Below are positions 42,786-55,651 of a DNA stretch of 64,000 nucleotides, piece after piece. The position numbers and the translations under genes were made by a program. Every line of letters starts with the position of its first letter. Within the stretch, counting starts at the first letter, position 1. The DNA comes from Acephala macrosclerotiorum. Lineage: Eukaryota; Ascomycota; Leotiomycetes; Helotiales; Mollisiaceae. The notes below the pieces were generated by a model. That model was not told the origin of the DNA and did no database searches. It saw only the letters and a program-made list of their open reading frames with translations. The stretch is taken from the NCBI GenBank assembly GCA_014904845.1, contig MU119424.1, positions 25,662-89,661 on the forward strand. The letters run 5' to 3'.

Positions 42786-45700
42786 ATGGCGGACTCGGAG
42801 TACCCGACCTTCACGGAGATCGACTGGAAGCGGCAGCAGGAAGATGACGAGCGCGCCCTACAAAATCTACTGGCAAATCCAGAGCAGTCTGGTCAGAATG
42901 AGGGTCTCTTCGACGAGAACCGCCCCCTCGATGCCGGCGAAAAGGCAGACGACGCGGAAGACTTCGAAGACATCAGCGATGACGATCTACCCGACGAGGA
43001 AGAAGCTACAGGCGGCAAGGATGATGAAGCACCCGGGCTCACGGACGATGTTGACATGGGCATGGACGACGATGATGATCTGTTTGGAGATAATCAAGCC
43101 TCTACGCCCTTCGATCAGTTCGATGACGACGAAGTCTTTCAACCTAACGGAGCCTCAGACGCGCCGCATGTCAACATCGGATTGACATTGCCATCCGTCG
43201 AAGCCGTCGAAGAAGAAGTAGATCTCCGCGCGCTCAACTTCCCAGAACATAGCACCGCTGCGCACGAAGACAACACACCTGCTGATTACGAAGGCGACGA
43301 GGAGTTCATGCGACAGAACTGGCCAAACTATGATCAAGATGGTGCTATCAACTTCACTGAACTCTTCCCTCCCCGACGAGCCCACTTCATCCCCAAAGCT
43401 CCCGTTAAGCCCCCAAAGCCAGTCAATCCTACGAAGGTCAGCTTGGACTTGGCTCCCGATCAAGAGAAGTCTTTTCGTGCTGCAGGATCAGCCAGACCTG
43501 ACAAGCAGAAGTTGATACTTGAAGCAGAGGCAAAGGGTTTGGTGCCTATCGTTGAGGAGTCTTCTGATGAGGCGAACAGCGATGACGAGTTCGACTATAC
43601 TCCGCTTGACCCCAATGAGAGAATCGGAGGACTGTCCATGACAGACATCGAAATTGCCTGCGCAGAATGGGAGTCGAAGATCAACCCGCAAGTCGCGACA
43701 CCTCCTCCAGAGGAAGATGAAGAACCCATGGACGAGTGGGAGAGAGAATTTCTTGGCCATTCGTCGAAGCGCAAGCGTACACAAGATGTTGATGAATTTA
43801 TTATCACACCTATCTACCCTATCCCCGATTTCGACAATTTCGAACAGATGGCACATCAGACTGCGAAGAAGGTTGTTCTTGATCTCAACGATCCACATCT
43901 ACTTATCGACATTCAAGAGCCAAATCCGGCTGCAAAGCGTCGTCGTCTTGGCCCAAGAGGCAACTTTAGGGGAGTTGGGAATGGCAGTTTTGCATCAACG
44001 CTTTCCAAGCGATTCAACATCTCGAATGATGAAGCATACGATGCGCTCAAGGAGAATCATCAGAGCAAGGTCCGAGCTACTCTTGGAAATATCTCAGTCG
44101 AACACAGTCTGCCAGCACTGAAACTTCAATGGCCATATTACCTCGTCAAGATGGAGCCTGCTGCTCTTCGTGCTTACCATCGTCCTAGCATGCTTGTCCA
44201 GAGAATGATGAATCAACCTATCTTCTTTTCCAAGCCTGGAATGCGAAAGAAGAAGGCAGTCAAGAACTTACCCGTGACAGAGGTTTTTAAGGAGACGAGG
44301 GACCTTTCTCTTGCTGATCACTACTCCTCTGCCACTCTTCTCGAGTATTCCGAAGAGCACCCCACAGTTCTTTCGAACTTTGGCATGGGTAATCGAATCA
44401 TCAACTACTACCGACGCAAGGATGCCGACGATGCTGAGCGCCCTGTCCCAGAAGATAAGGTCGGCGACACCAACGTCTTGCTCACAGAAGACAAGTCACC
44501 TTTTTCCAATTTCGGCATGATCGATCCTGGAGAGACGGTTCGCTGCATCCACAACTCCATGTACCGAGCCCCAATCTTCAAACACGAGTCTAAGAACACA
44601 GACTTCTTGGTCATTCGAACGAACACCGGCATTTCTGGCTTCTCATGGCACATTCGAAATATTGATAACATCTTCGTTGTAGGACAACAATTCCCGTCTG
44701 TTGAAATCCCCGGCCCACACTCCAGAAAGGTTACCAACGCAGCTAAGTTCCGCATGAAGATGATTGCGTTCCGAAAGATCCGCCACAACCCCCACGCGAA
44801 CCTGAAGATTTCAGAGATCACGCATCATATTGCTGGTTCCTCTGACATGCAGAACAGACAAAAGCTAAAGGAGTTTATGCTGTACGATAAGATCGAGAAG
44901 GTCTGGCGAATGAGGCCGGGAGACCCAGTCCCTGACGAAGCTTCGATCCGTTCCATGGTCAAGCCAGAAGAGGTCTGTCTGATTGATGCCATGCAAGTTG
45001 GCGCGCAGTATCTCGCGGATGCTGGCTACGCTGCAGGCGAGGACGATGAGGATGAAAAGATTGATGACAAAGAGGGTCAGAGTTTGGAGCAGAATCTCGC
45101 ACCTTGGAGAACCAGCAAGGCTTTCCTGGAGGCATCAGCTGATAAGGCTATGCTTCAGCTTCATGGGGAGGGAGATCCATCTGGCCGAGGCTCTGCATTC
45201 AGCTTTATCAAGACATCTATGAAGGGTGGATATCTCGACGCAATTGCCCATGGACCAATGGCTTCTGCTGCAGCACGAGTCGCAAAAGACCCCAAGGCAA
45301 ATAACGGCCATACGTACAACGTCAAGGCACAGCAAACCATCTACAATGAAGCCATTCGTCGCATTTGGGATCAGCAAAAGTCGGAGCTTAGCAGTTCAGT
45401 AGAGCCCGAGAATGATGGAGAAATGGATGGTATCGAGCATAGTGGCTCTGCGATGGTTGCAGCTACTCCTCGCTTCGACGACGATAATGCTAGTGTCTTT
45501 AGCGCGACAAGTCGTCAAGGCAAGGTCATGAAGATCACTAGGAGAGTCAAGAACGAGTACGGCCAGATCGAGGAGAGAGTTGAGCTTGTCAAGGATCCTA
45601 GAGTCTGGCAAGCATATGAAAAGCTTCGTAGGGAGCAAGAAGGTCAAGAAATTAAGTAAGTGCATTTCCGAGATACTAACTCCTTTGCCAGCCCATTCGA

Positions 45701-46140
45701 CGCATCTCCAGATAGTCTCGAACTGGCAAGAGCATGTGCTAACTGGTAGCTCGTAGTGTTCACGACTGGCAGCCCTCTGGGGATGCCGAAAAGGATAAGA
45801 TCGCACTCGCTAAGTATGTTAGCGTCCCAATTATCAACAATAGATTGCTAATTGAACTAGGATCAAGAAGGAGGTTGAACGACTCAATCGCAACAAGGAG
45901 CGTCGCCAAGCCCGCGAAAAGCAGAAGGCTGGACTTGGTAGAGGCAAGAAGGCAATTGGCTCAGCGGACCCCAACGATACGCTCTCTCCATCTTCCACGC
46001 CAGTCCCGTCTACCGAGAAGCCGACAGGAACTACACGAAAGTGTGCTAATTGCGGCATGATGGGTCACATCAAAACCAATAAAAAGTACTGCCAGTCCTG
46101 TCGTCTTCACAAAGGATTGATCAAACCTAGGGAGCAGTAG
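42786..46140 (+). CDS. taf1: TFIID subunit TAF1
   Basis: Largest TFIID subunit, the scaffold for promoter recognition by TBP. Exons 42786-45655, 45757-45813 and 45861-46140 join in frame to 1068 residues. The acidic N-terminus (DFEDISDDDLPDEEEA; DMGMDDDDDLFGD) corresponds to the TBP-inhibiting TAND region. The central DUF3591 region is clear: LKLQWPYYLVKMEPAALRAY; HRPSMLVQRMMNQPIFFSK; ADHYSSATLLEYSEEHPTVL; SNFGMGNRIINYYRRKD; TDFLVIRTNTGISGFSWHIR. The last exon ends with a zinc knuckle CANCGMMGHIKTNKKYC (1037-1053). There is no bromodomain, as in other fungal TAF1. Intact, essential housekeeping gene. Confidence 0.94.
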
Positions 46141-47343
46141 CCCCCTCAGGCGAGCTTTTCGATCATTTCTCATTGTCCATCTACATACCATACTTAATCA
46201 CCTATGCTAACGCTTTACCTTCAGGCTTTGTCCGATGCTGAATGGCACGATGAAGCAGGAGGATATAGCTCCGAATCACGGTGGCTTTGGTGCTATCCAA
46301 GCTCCATCGTTCTCTTAGATGCCTCCTCCACTCTACACCACTTTACGCCATTACCTATTCCCCTCTGCCTTCTCATCACGACCTCCATTCCTCTTACCAC
46401 GAGACCGAGGACGATGCAAACCAGCGATTATCTGATTGCATTCCCCTCACGAGTCGCCGCGAAGGTGAGAATTCATGGCATAACGACACCAATAGTTAAT
46501 TTTCCCCTTTTCTTTTTCCTTGTATAACACGAACAGAACACAGATAGATGGACCTGAGACCGATGGACATCACGGCATGCATGTTTCAGGCGTTTGCGTG
46601 CGGCATGGCAATGGTGTTGGCGTTGGCGTTGGAGTTTGGTTAGGCGCGCAAATCAGAGACCTGGAACATGGAACATGAACATGGCGTGGCGCATGGGGTT
46701 GACGGTCGTTTGTTTTGATATTGTATGATTTGAGTGGAGTTGGTGGACGAACATTACATCAGCGACGCATGCACATGGACCGGGGAAACCCGCGTCGAGG
46801 GCAGGAAGACACCTGGTCGGAAGAGAGATATGGAGGAAAGGATTGGGATCGTTACGGTTCATCTACCTACCTACCTAGCTATCTCGACAGAAAGCACTGA
46901 ATTTGATTATGAAATCGAATCAGTGTTCTTTCGAATTTTCTTCTGAACGCCATGATTGATGTGTTCTTGTAACAAGAGGTGGGCGAGTATGATGTTTCTA
47001 CCCACGATCACGCACCACACATGAAAATACAAGTGCTCATTCAAACCACTTCCTCCATCTTCGTTTCCTTGTTGTAATTGTGATTAATGACAGAAGTGGA
47101 AGGGTAGGTAGTGATTCAGTCCTGCCCTTCACGTTGACGATGTTCGTTTGTATGGTCGTTGGGTGTTGGGAGCTGAATGTTTGTTTGGCCACGGATTGGG
47201 GTCAAGAGCCGGAAGGGGAAGGGTTGAGGTTTAGGATTGGTATTGAGGGACGAAGGGTGGCAATGAGGGACCGGAGAGACGGTCCCGTACGGAGCTGCTG
47301 AATGGAAGACGGGGACCAAAGTAGGAGTGGGATAATGAGACTA
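46141..47343. other. Intergenic, nothing recognised
   Basis: Long 3' flank of taf1. Contains short tandem runs (GGCGTTGGCGTTGG near 46619; CTACCTACCTACCTA near 46863) and no credible gene. Confidence 0.4.
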
Positions 47344-47552
47344 CGGAGGTACAGTGGTTAAGTATTGACACAATTTTAAAAGGACAAGGGTAGTTGATAA
47401 GGCTTTTAAGCTTGTTGGGGAAATAAACAAAACAATTTTACGTACATTCTAAAGACGAGCCTCACGTAGCGGTTTTATATGCTCCCTTACTAGGAATAGA
47501 AGCAGTAAACACTAATTTAGAATTGTGTCAATACTTCACCGCTGTGCCTCCG
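47344..47552. mobile_element. Small MITE, 209 bp, TA target site
   Basis: Inverted ends of about 37 bp: CGGAGGTACAGTGGTTAAGT on the left and, in reverse complement, CGGAGGCACAGCGGTGAAGT on the right, both continuing ATTGACACAATT. Flanking TA dinucleotides at 47342-47343 and 47553-47554 are the target duplication. There is no coding capacity. It is a different family from the 31.5-kb element and is much better preserved, without AT enrichment of the arms. Confidence 0.87.
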
Positions 47553-48004
47553 TAGACAGTAGACTTTGAGAATGAACGGCCCTGGATTCACTTCCTACAG
47601 ATATCTAACATTGTGTTGAAGATCAGCTGAGAATGGGATTTTTAGACCTCGATATCATTCACACTGCACCACTTATCATCTATCTACCCACCCCTTTTCC
47701 ATCCATTCCATTCCTCCTCTCACTCTCAAGCCCAAACGCCACCCCAGCCGACAGAAGCAAGGGTATCTATAAAGACCCGATCATTCCTCATTCAACCCCT
47801 TTCTTCCCCATCGTAGATAGAGTTTGCTTCTTGTTAAGTTCAGTTCTTAAAGTTCATCGATACAGGCTAGATCCATAACATGGATCGCAAATCGCAACAC
47901 CTAAACGCCGTGATATGCAAGACACGACAAAGCAAAAGTACTACCGCACATGATTCTTCCACAACCCGTCGGACAGTCGAATTTTTGAGTAAAGTGAATG
48001 GTGA

Positions 48005-49943
48005 TTAAGCGTCATGCTTCAATCTCTTAGCATCTCCACCGTCACTGCTACCCTCAGTCTCAGGCGTCTTTCTCTTTCCGTTGCTGTTTCCGTTCTCGCG
48101 ACTGCCGCTATCTTCTCTCAAGAAGCTAGGTCCAGTCCCAACAACAGGAGTAGCGAAGTTGAGAGGGCTCGGTAGCGTGTTGCTATCACTGCCTCTGAAG
48201 TTCCAATCCGGATAGAAGCTGCTTGGCGAGGGCAAGAACTCATTCGTCATGAATCTGGACGGCAGTGCGGAGACAGGAGTATCGATCATGCTACTGTTCC
48301 CATTATTGGAATTCGATTGTGAAGGCTGAGATACTGGCATTGGACGAGCGAAGGGGTTTGGTGGTCCAGAAGCACCAGCAGATAATAGCGTGGAAGCGGA
48401 AGGAGATGGTGGCGGGAGAACAACACCTGAAGAATGAGAATCCGAGTTGTTATGTCCATTCCGGCGCCCGTTGGTACCTGAACGAGGACTAGAAGCCGAG
48501 TCTGCAGTGGCACTTCCTCCATTTGACGGAGAGGGCTCATCTGGGATCTGTACCTTCAGAACGGGGCGCTTGGCACCACCAATGCTAGCCGAATTGGTAC
48601 GAGACGGTGGAGTGAAGTTGTCCGGCACGGAGGACATTGAGACATTCCGGTTCTTGTTATGCGTTTGAGCCCGGACTGGAGGTGGGGGAGAGTTGTCTGG
48701 CTTGACGCGAGTGACTGAACCAACATCTACAGATTGAGACCTATTATTTGACGTGGGAGCAGGTTCATTTCGTGATGGCTCGGTATTGGATGTAGATGAT
48801 GCCCAATGCTGAGACAGAATAGACCGAGATTCATCGATAGGTGTGAAGATACTGCGTGACTTGACAGACATGCGCTTCACGGGCTCAAGCATTTGTTGTG
48901 GTGCTGGTTGAGGCTCTTCTTGCTCTGGCGGTGATGGCTGTCGAGGAAGCTGCTGCTGTTGAGGTTGGGGTGGAGATGGCTCAGGGCGAGACTGTGGTCT
49001 CTCCTGCTGAGGGAATGCTGGTGGCATTGAAGCTCTGCGTTGTTCCTCTGCATATAGTTGCTGGACCTGTTGCGGATGAGGGTGCTGTTGTTGTTGTTGC
49101 TGCTGCTGTTGCGGTGGTCCGTAATTAGGGTATTGGGGCCCTGGTCCTTGCTGCTGAGGCATTCCTTGAGGACCCTGCATATGCTGGCCCTGCATGTGTT
49201 GTGGAAGACCATGTGCATGAGGAGGCAGTTGTGGACCATTTTGAGGATTGTAGATAGCTGGGTTGGGCATATAGGCGTATCCATTAGATGGAGGAGGATG
49301 AGGTCCTTGCTGTGGAACAAGATTGGAGCTTGTCCTACGAACATTGGCATTTCTTGAGGAAGGACGAGAGCCAGGCTGTGGTTGTGGAGTATGTTGGCGT
49401 TGTTGTGGGTGGTGCGGGAAGACGCCATTTGGAATTGGAGGAGAGGCAGATGGGGTGTGATGTCGGATGTGTTGGAAGGCTGGTTGATTTTGGAATTGAG
49501 GAGGCATCATCTGAGGCTCGACTGATCCATGATGGGATGGACCAGATCCGTCATCGTCGTCATCATCATCGTCCAACTTGCCCTTCCCACTGAAATCTGC
49601 AGGTCCTTTGTGTTCGTTGGCACCTCCATACTGTTCTGCCGTTAGCTGTGTCTATGCGCCGTGTGCAGATTGACATACATATTGATATCTCGTCAAGATC
49701 TCTCCAATATCGCTACTCGAGTATTCGTACAACTTCTTATTATTTCCAAATATTATGACCGCGACATCGACAGAGCAGAGAACAGAGAGCTCATGCGCCT
49801 TCTTGAAAAGACCACCTTTGCGCTTGAGAAAGGTTCTGTTGACAGTAGGTCAGTAAAGCGGCGCGTGAGGCCGAAGAGGTAACTTACACAGAACGATTTC
49901 TATCATCCTTGATAGCCTTGATCTCAATCTTTCTTCTCCCCAT
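48005..49943 (-). CDS. rlmA: MADS-box transcription factor RlmA/Rlm1 type
   Basis: MEF2-type MADS factor, the transcriptional end of the cell-wall-integrity MAP-kinase pathway. Exons 49888-49943, 49679-49835 and 48005-49630 give 612 residues. The MADS domain is perfect ([19 protein letters not shown], then [20 protein letters not shown]), followed by the MEF2-like extension ([17 protein letters not shown]) spanning the second splice. The rest is low-complexity: an acidic Asp run just after the MADS region, Pro/Gln-rich stretches including a run of 10 Gln, and Ser-rich sequence. [14 protein letters not shown] and a C-terminal block ([25 protein letters not shown]) look conserved; they contain SP/TP sites suitable for MAP-kinase phosphorylation. 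Ends in [10 protein letters not shown], possibly a nuclear signal. Confidence 0.92.
49084..49113. repeat. CAG/CAA trinucleotide repeat (polyglutamine) in rlmA
   Basis: Ten consecutive Gln codons on the minus strand, mixed CAA and CAG, within the activation region of rlmA. The length is likely to vary between isolates. Confidence 0.85.
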
Positions 49944-52900
49944 CGCGGCGACGCGCCGATCTTGTGGAAGATAGGAAGGTTCTGTGAATTGATCCAGCGC
50001 CTCGGACGGTGAAGGAAACCCCAAGGAAAGGAATGAAACAGCTCGACGTGGATGTGTGATTCAGCTGATGATCAATGCTCGATCGCACACATCAAAGCTG
50101 CCTCTGCGACGATAAGAAACTAGAGTACAAGAGTCGCCAGCGCGAACCAATCTAATGCGAGTCGAGGAGAGGTCGAAGACAAGGCCGACGTGGCGGTGGT
50201 GGTGGAGGTGTTGATGTTGTGTTGATGAAGAAAAGAGATGCGACCGACGGGACTGTAGGCTCTCGAAGTGCGAGAAGGACCTGAAACACAGAGAATAGTG
50301 ATACAGCGGGGATGGGCGTGGAGAATGGTTGGCGGGAAGATGGATCGTGATATAGAATCTTCTGCTGCACGGTACATGAGCTTCGAAAATCTGGTGGTTC
50401 AGCAGCCTGATAGACTGATAGAGGTCGCGATGCTAAATATAGAGAAGCTGGTGGTGGGTGTTGGTAGGAGTGGAGGGCACAAGTAGTGCGGAAGATGTGT
50501 GGGAGAGATGGCGGGAGGCTGGAGGCTGGGGGGTGTGGGAGGAATATATTGGGGTGTGGGAGGGGGGTGTGGATGTAAGGACTGGGAAGCTTGGTCATTC
50601 ACGGTTGCCGTACCAAAATGTGCTGGTCATCCGAGCCAAGTCGAGCTGGGCCACGATGGTGCTTGACGGCCAACGTAGCACAGCGAGCCTCGACAAATCA
50701 GCTGCTGCGTTCCATTTGGCAGAAGATGGTGAAATGTTCGGTGTCTACAGCCAATCAGCGGTATACCGCTCGCTGCGTAAACCAATCAACACACCTCCAG
50801 CGGCATAAACGTCGCCAGTTTCATTGTCATGAGCTCGTTGGATCCGCGTATCAAAGCAGGAGACGAAACCATTTGATCTCCACGAAGAAAGTCCGGTAGA
50901 GATGAGTTTGGGGATTTCATATGTGTCGAATCATTCTCGTTTGCTCTCTTCCTCATTTCATGGATCTGATTATTCTTACGCGAGTCAACAAATCATCTCC
51001 AGGACTCGTACACACCAAACCTATCGTCTTCTCCCCTATTGTTCAGCTGATCTCGCTTAGATGTTTATGGCCGAATGCCTCGTCCACTCTCTTGCTCGCT
51101 TACCCCCAGAGAACCTCGCTTTCTTCTACACTCCCCCCTGAAGCAAATATCCTCACCCCTCATCGCTTGTTTCTCTCTTCCTCTCTGCCTGATTACTCGA
51201 CCGTGTAAGCGCCCGAGTCGACCACCATCTCGCACCGCACGTTGCTTCTTACTGGCTACACAAGCCCTACCCGACCTCGAACTGTCCAATGCAGCCCCCA
51301 TGTGCAACTGCACGTACCCATATCCTTGTCTCTGTCAGCAACGTTTCTACAGGCTCAGGCAAAGGTTCCAAAATAGCCCGCATACAGGTCTTTTTGGCAC
51401 GAGACCGCCCCCAGCTTCATTGCAGCAAATTACCCCCGATACGGTGATTATTACTGGCATATCGAAGGGGCTCGCTCAGCCCTTGGCAGCACAAATTATG
51501 TGCAAATGCCTCAATCTCATGGGACCTTTGCCCCGGTTGATGGGGTGGGCTTCGAGAAGGGAGGATTTCCTTCGATGCCACCGAGGAATCTGCAGACATG
51601 AGGCTCGGCTTGTGCAATGTGCTTCCATATTTTGGGGATGAGAGTTCTATTCTTGCCATCACACCTCTCCCAACGGAATCAAGATATGCAGGAACACCAA
51701 CATCAACAGCTTCATCCTGGTCATTGAACCTCATGGTCTCGCGAGCCTAGAGATGACCCCGCCCTTTGAAGGCAAAATGAGAGAAACAAGTGACCATTGT
51801 ACAGCGGAAATGCCATCGTCCGAGAAACAAAAAGTTGTACCCAAGACTTTGAACGAGAAATATTCAACTCAGCCTCTGATATCAATTCGCCTCAAAGTCT
51901 GCCTGTTTCAGTACAACTTTCGGCTTCTCTGCAGCCACACTAGGACATGAAAACGCAACCCGCGGGCCGATTCCCCAACCACGGAGACCCAGGTTCCCGT
52001 CGCTGAGGCATTCTTGGTAATGTCCCTGTGCCTCTGGGAATGGCTTTGTGATACCGGAGAAACTCAATCATGACAAGGGAGAAATCCCAACTCGAAAGAA
52101 TTTGATATTCCCCCCCTGTGAAACTCACTTTATCTCGGCGTTTAGATCTCGCAATCGAGACTATCACATCAGCATCCTAAAGGCCTTTTCTCCGCCCTCC
52201 TTGTACATGTGCTGATCATCGATCTCCCATTTTCCTCAATTCATCGAATGAGCGCACGTCCCATGGTATTCATCCCCCCTCCATCGGTACGTCCGTCTGT
52301 TCCACATCTGCGGTCATCACAATCTTATCAACACACAACTCTATACCGTCTTACCTGCATCCCATCTTCCTTTCCTCCACGATTCTCGGAATCTCACACG
52401 CATTGTCCTATCGAGTCCTCTCTATCCAGTACACCTGTAATACACAGTTGAGGCTCCAGCCACCCGCACCAAGCTAATGCACCATGTTCCAAAAATATCT
52501 ATTTATATCGTCGATTCCCTGTCACGCCTCACCCCACCACGCTCTGCTGCACAACCTTTCTATCACCATAACTGTACCACGTCTACCGAGGCTTGAAACA
52601 CGTGTACAATGCAACCTATCCGCGCTTCCCTCAGCCCACATCCCTCGTACTTGCTGCTACACAACATCACAACCACATTCCTTCTGCTTCCTCCTAACTT
52701 CCTTCTGTAACGCAACTGCACCGTTCAGTGAAATCCCACATCTAGCACACAGACCGAGTACTCACAGACATCGACCTGAACCGTGCCGCGAGAATGGGGA
52801 TGAGGATCAACAAACCTCATCCTCCCGCATCTTCTGCAAGACATGAATGGCGAATGCGGCGGTGCTCGCTTCTCCATTCTCCTCCTTCTTGTCCTTATCG

Positions 52901-54680
52901 GTCGAACAGTACATACCGACTAGACTAGGATGAGGTGAGATATGTTTAGCTCATCCAGATCCAGGTTCATGCTCCCATGTACAATTACCCCCCTTTCTCA
53001 TCGCTTGTACCTCTCACTATCGATATGCTCCTCCTAATGCAAGTGTATGGAGATCCGGTAATCTGTTCTCCTTCCGGGCGCTTATACCTCTTCCTTTTTC
53101 TTTTTTTCCTTCTCCACGTCTACTTCCCTGCTACTCCAATTCACCTCCCTGGCAAGTGCATCCACGGTATTGGGACACTCGAAACAGAAACATTTACATT
53201 GATCTCCAGCTCGACCACGGTACCCAGTGCCTCTTTCGGGTCGGTTCCTGCTTTTCAGTATATCATAGTCCGTATAAGAAAGTTCGGGAATAGTACAGAC
53301 ATCGAGGGGTTTGTTTTAGGCACACGAGGCGAAGTCCGCTTCCACGTCTACCCCTCCATCATCTCGATTATGTACCTGTGTGTCCACCTGCGTGTTTGTT
53401 CTCATTTGGAATCTAAGCGCATGCGCACCTCTCTAGTCCTAAGCGCGGAAGGGGGAATGTTGCCACCATCGTCTTGTCCTGCGCCTCATCTCCTTTTTTC
53501 TCTCGCAACAGTTCTCGTGGCGCAGTTCACAACGTGCTACGGAAAAAACATCCCTGCCACGAGTAATGCAAGGCACATACCCAGAATGCACGACATCAGT
53601 TTCTTCGTATAGACGGACAGGCCATCTTCGACTTCGATGAGATGGTTCCTGCATCAACATCTCACCTCACCACACTTCCGTGCACTACACCCTCTATCAA
53701 AACCGCACAGCACTTGGCGTCACCAAACTCCCATACCTACCCGTTGGAAACCACGCAGCCCACACAGCGTTCCTGCATCTACTCCCCCCGTCAGACCATC
53801 TTCCACCCCATCTCTCCTGTTCAACCACACCAGATCCGCGAGACCAACATGTAGCCAGAAACGTTCCTGCATCATCATGTACTACGCCTTTCCAAATTAG
53901 AGCCATGGCGCAGGAGTCAGGAACGAACACAACATAATACGAAACACGGCCATCATTCGCTGACCTCATGTGATCAAAGGCCAAGTGATCATGCATGCGG
54001 CGGGCCGTTCCTTGGGGTCGAGGGGCAAAGAGGGGCTAAGCGCTGAGCACCGACCCCACGATCAAGACCCAACATTGGACCCAACATTGGACCCAACATT
54101 GAACCCAGCTCAAGACAGGATCTGAATCCAGCCCCCAACCACCAGACCACCGACTTCTTTAACGGGAAGGTGTTGATCTGCAAGTTGGTGACAGGTGCAA
54201 GTGCGCTCCATAAGGTGTTGAGTACGTAGATGAGTTTCGTTCAGTAGCCTGTGAGAGAGAAATCATTACGGCGAAGCTATCGTGCAGGAGCTGTGCCTCA
54301 TATTAAACCCAGAACACTGAAGCATTTTGCCGCAAGTGCGGTCCTCGATCAAACGTAACTACGTGCTTGGGACATCCTTCAACGACCAATCATCTTTCTG
54401 TTGTTTCTTCATCACATGTCCGTCTGCTTTCATTAGCAGTAAACACCCCGCTTCAGGACTACTCTTCAGAGACATGCGTCTCACGTCAGGTGATTGAACA
54501 AGAAAGCGTATTCAGATCCCCGTATCGTATTCGTTCAACCATGGAAGTGAAGCCAAGCCAAGACTTCTCTCCAATTACACTCTCCCCTTTCCCTAACGTT
54601 CAACATACAGACTAACGACCAAATTGCATCCCTTCTGTCATATCCACTTCTTCCTCTCACCAACACCAACGCCAACCGCC
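49944..54680. other. 4.7-kb region without a supported gene
   Basis: Upstream of rlmA. The first 650 bp are purine-rich on the plus strand (pyrimidine-rich on the rlmA sense strand), giving a misleading Pro-rich frame at 50152-50598 (minus). Other long frames (51075-51641, 52977-53612) have no start context, family motif or codon character that I can defend. Includes a short tandem repeat at about 54061. It may hold the long rlmA leader, its regulatory DNA or a non-coding RNA. Confidence 0.4.
54061..54110. repeat. Tandem repeat, 15-bp unit
   Basis: Three to four near-identical copies of GACCCAACATTGGAC-type units in a row. Confidence 0.7.
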
Positions 54681-55105
54681 TCACAAAGCAGCACGGAAAA
54701 GCGTCACAGCAAGCATAGCAAACAATCCCACCGCCGCACTAGTACTAACTCCCAACCTACTCGCACCACTGCCCGTCGTACTAGCACTCGGACTCGCGCT
54801 CGTAGTCCCGCTACTCTTGCTGCCGGCTGCACTAGTCGTCGTTCCAGCTGGCGTGGATTTCAAACTCGCCGTCCCGGCGGAGGCAGCAGAGCTCGAGCCA
54901 GACTTCGCACTCGAGACCGAAGTCCCATTCTCAGTCTTCAACGTACCACTAGCAACCAAGATCGAGGTCGTGAGCTTGCTCGAACCAGTGGCGACGGAAC
55001 CAGAAGGCAAGATAGTGGATTTTAAAGAGGGTGAGGTACCAGTTGTTTTAGCGACTGTGTTAGTGCCGGTAGTGGCTAAGCTGGAGTCAGCAGTCTCTCT
55101 TGCGC
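54681..55105 (-). pseudogene. GPI-anchored Ser/Thr-rich surface protein, 5' truncated
   Basis: A Ser/Thr/Gly/Ala-rich stalk (ATTGTNTVAKTTGTS; SKSSGTTSASPSASTTGSG) ends in a typical GPI-attachment signal: small residues, then a hydrophobic tail LGVSTSAAVGLFAMLAVTLF and a stop at 54681. A CTGACTCCAG acceptor-like site at about 55083-55092 could begin this last exon. No signal peptide or N-terminal domain is found upstream, where a phosphotransferase remnant starts on the other strand. Probably the surviving 3' exon of a cell-surface protein. Confidence 0.5.
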
Positions 55106-55651
55106 CTCATCATCATGCCTGCAGACAACGATCAGACCTCTCTCTATCGTCTCGTTCTCGACATGTCGATTACAATAGATGCAAACGGTCAACCTCTCGT
55201 AACATCCCTGTATGACTGGGAGACTGGGTGCATCATGCCGGCTATCTTGTCCGATCCGTTGATGGCGGTGACCGTCGATCTAGTGATAGATGAGAATGCC
55301 GCCCCTTCATTTATTCGAGTGCGTAACGACGCAACTCCGGATGACCGCGCGCAGTACGTAATATGGGCGAAGGAATATTTCATAGTACATCCTTCGTTCA
55401 GCATCGTCTTTCTCAGTGCATGAGCAGGGAAGTAACTGCTTTTCTCTGTGCAGGCTCTTTTCAATTAAGCGCCCAATTACGAACGTATAATCCAGGCGGG
55501 CAAAGATGCACGCCACCTTTGGTTTGCGTTGAGAGAGTGGCGAGCTGACGATCCGGAGGGATATTTCGGTAATCTGGGAGCTTGGGCTGAGAGGAGGGTG
55601 AAGGAGCTTGGCATTGATTCAGCGGTACCACAGATTTTGTACGATAACTGA
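55103..55651 (+). pseudogene. Aminoglycoside-phosphotransferase-like family, C-terminal remnant
   Basis: The C-terminal half of a fungal APH/choline-kinase-fold protein. LYRLVLDMSITIDANGQPLV and TSLYDWETGCIMPAILSDPL (the DWE metal-binding position) are followed by DENAAPSFIRVRNDATPDDR and YVIWAKEYFI. A GTACAT donor and a CTGTGCAG acceptor lead into ALFN*APNYERIIQAGKDAR, HLWFALREWRADDPEGYF and AWAERRVKELGID. The in-frame TAA fits a C-to-T change of CAA. The N-lobe, ATP site and catalytic loop are missing. Confidence 0.55.

Noticed and set aside
46600..46870. Short CTAC and GGCGTT repeats as a CRISPR-like or satellite array
   Set aside because: Only a few short perfect units without spacers; simple microsatellites.
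48877..49428. Long Asn/Ser/His-rich frame inside rlmA
   Set aside because: Same-strand alternative frame of the Gln/Pro-rich repeat; the rlmA frame is supported by the MADS domain and splicing.
50152..50598. 148-codon Pro/Ser-rich frame upstream of rlmA on the minus strand
   Set aside because: Composition follows a pyrimidine-rich strand bias, other frames in the same place are equally open, and no family motif or splice context supports it.
52977..53612. 211-codon frame with hydrophobic stretches
   Set aside because: Mixed low-complexity hydrophobic runs, no recognisable domain, no start context; likely chance.
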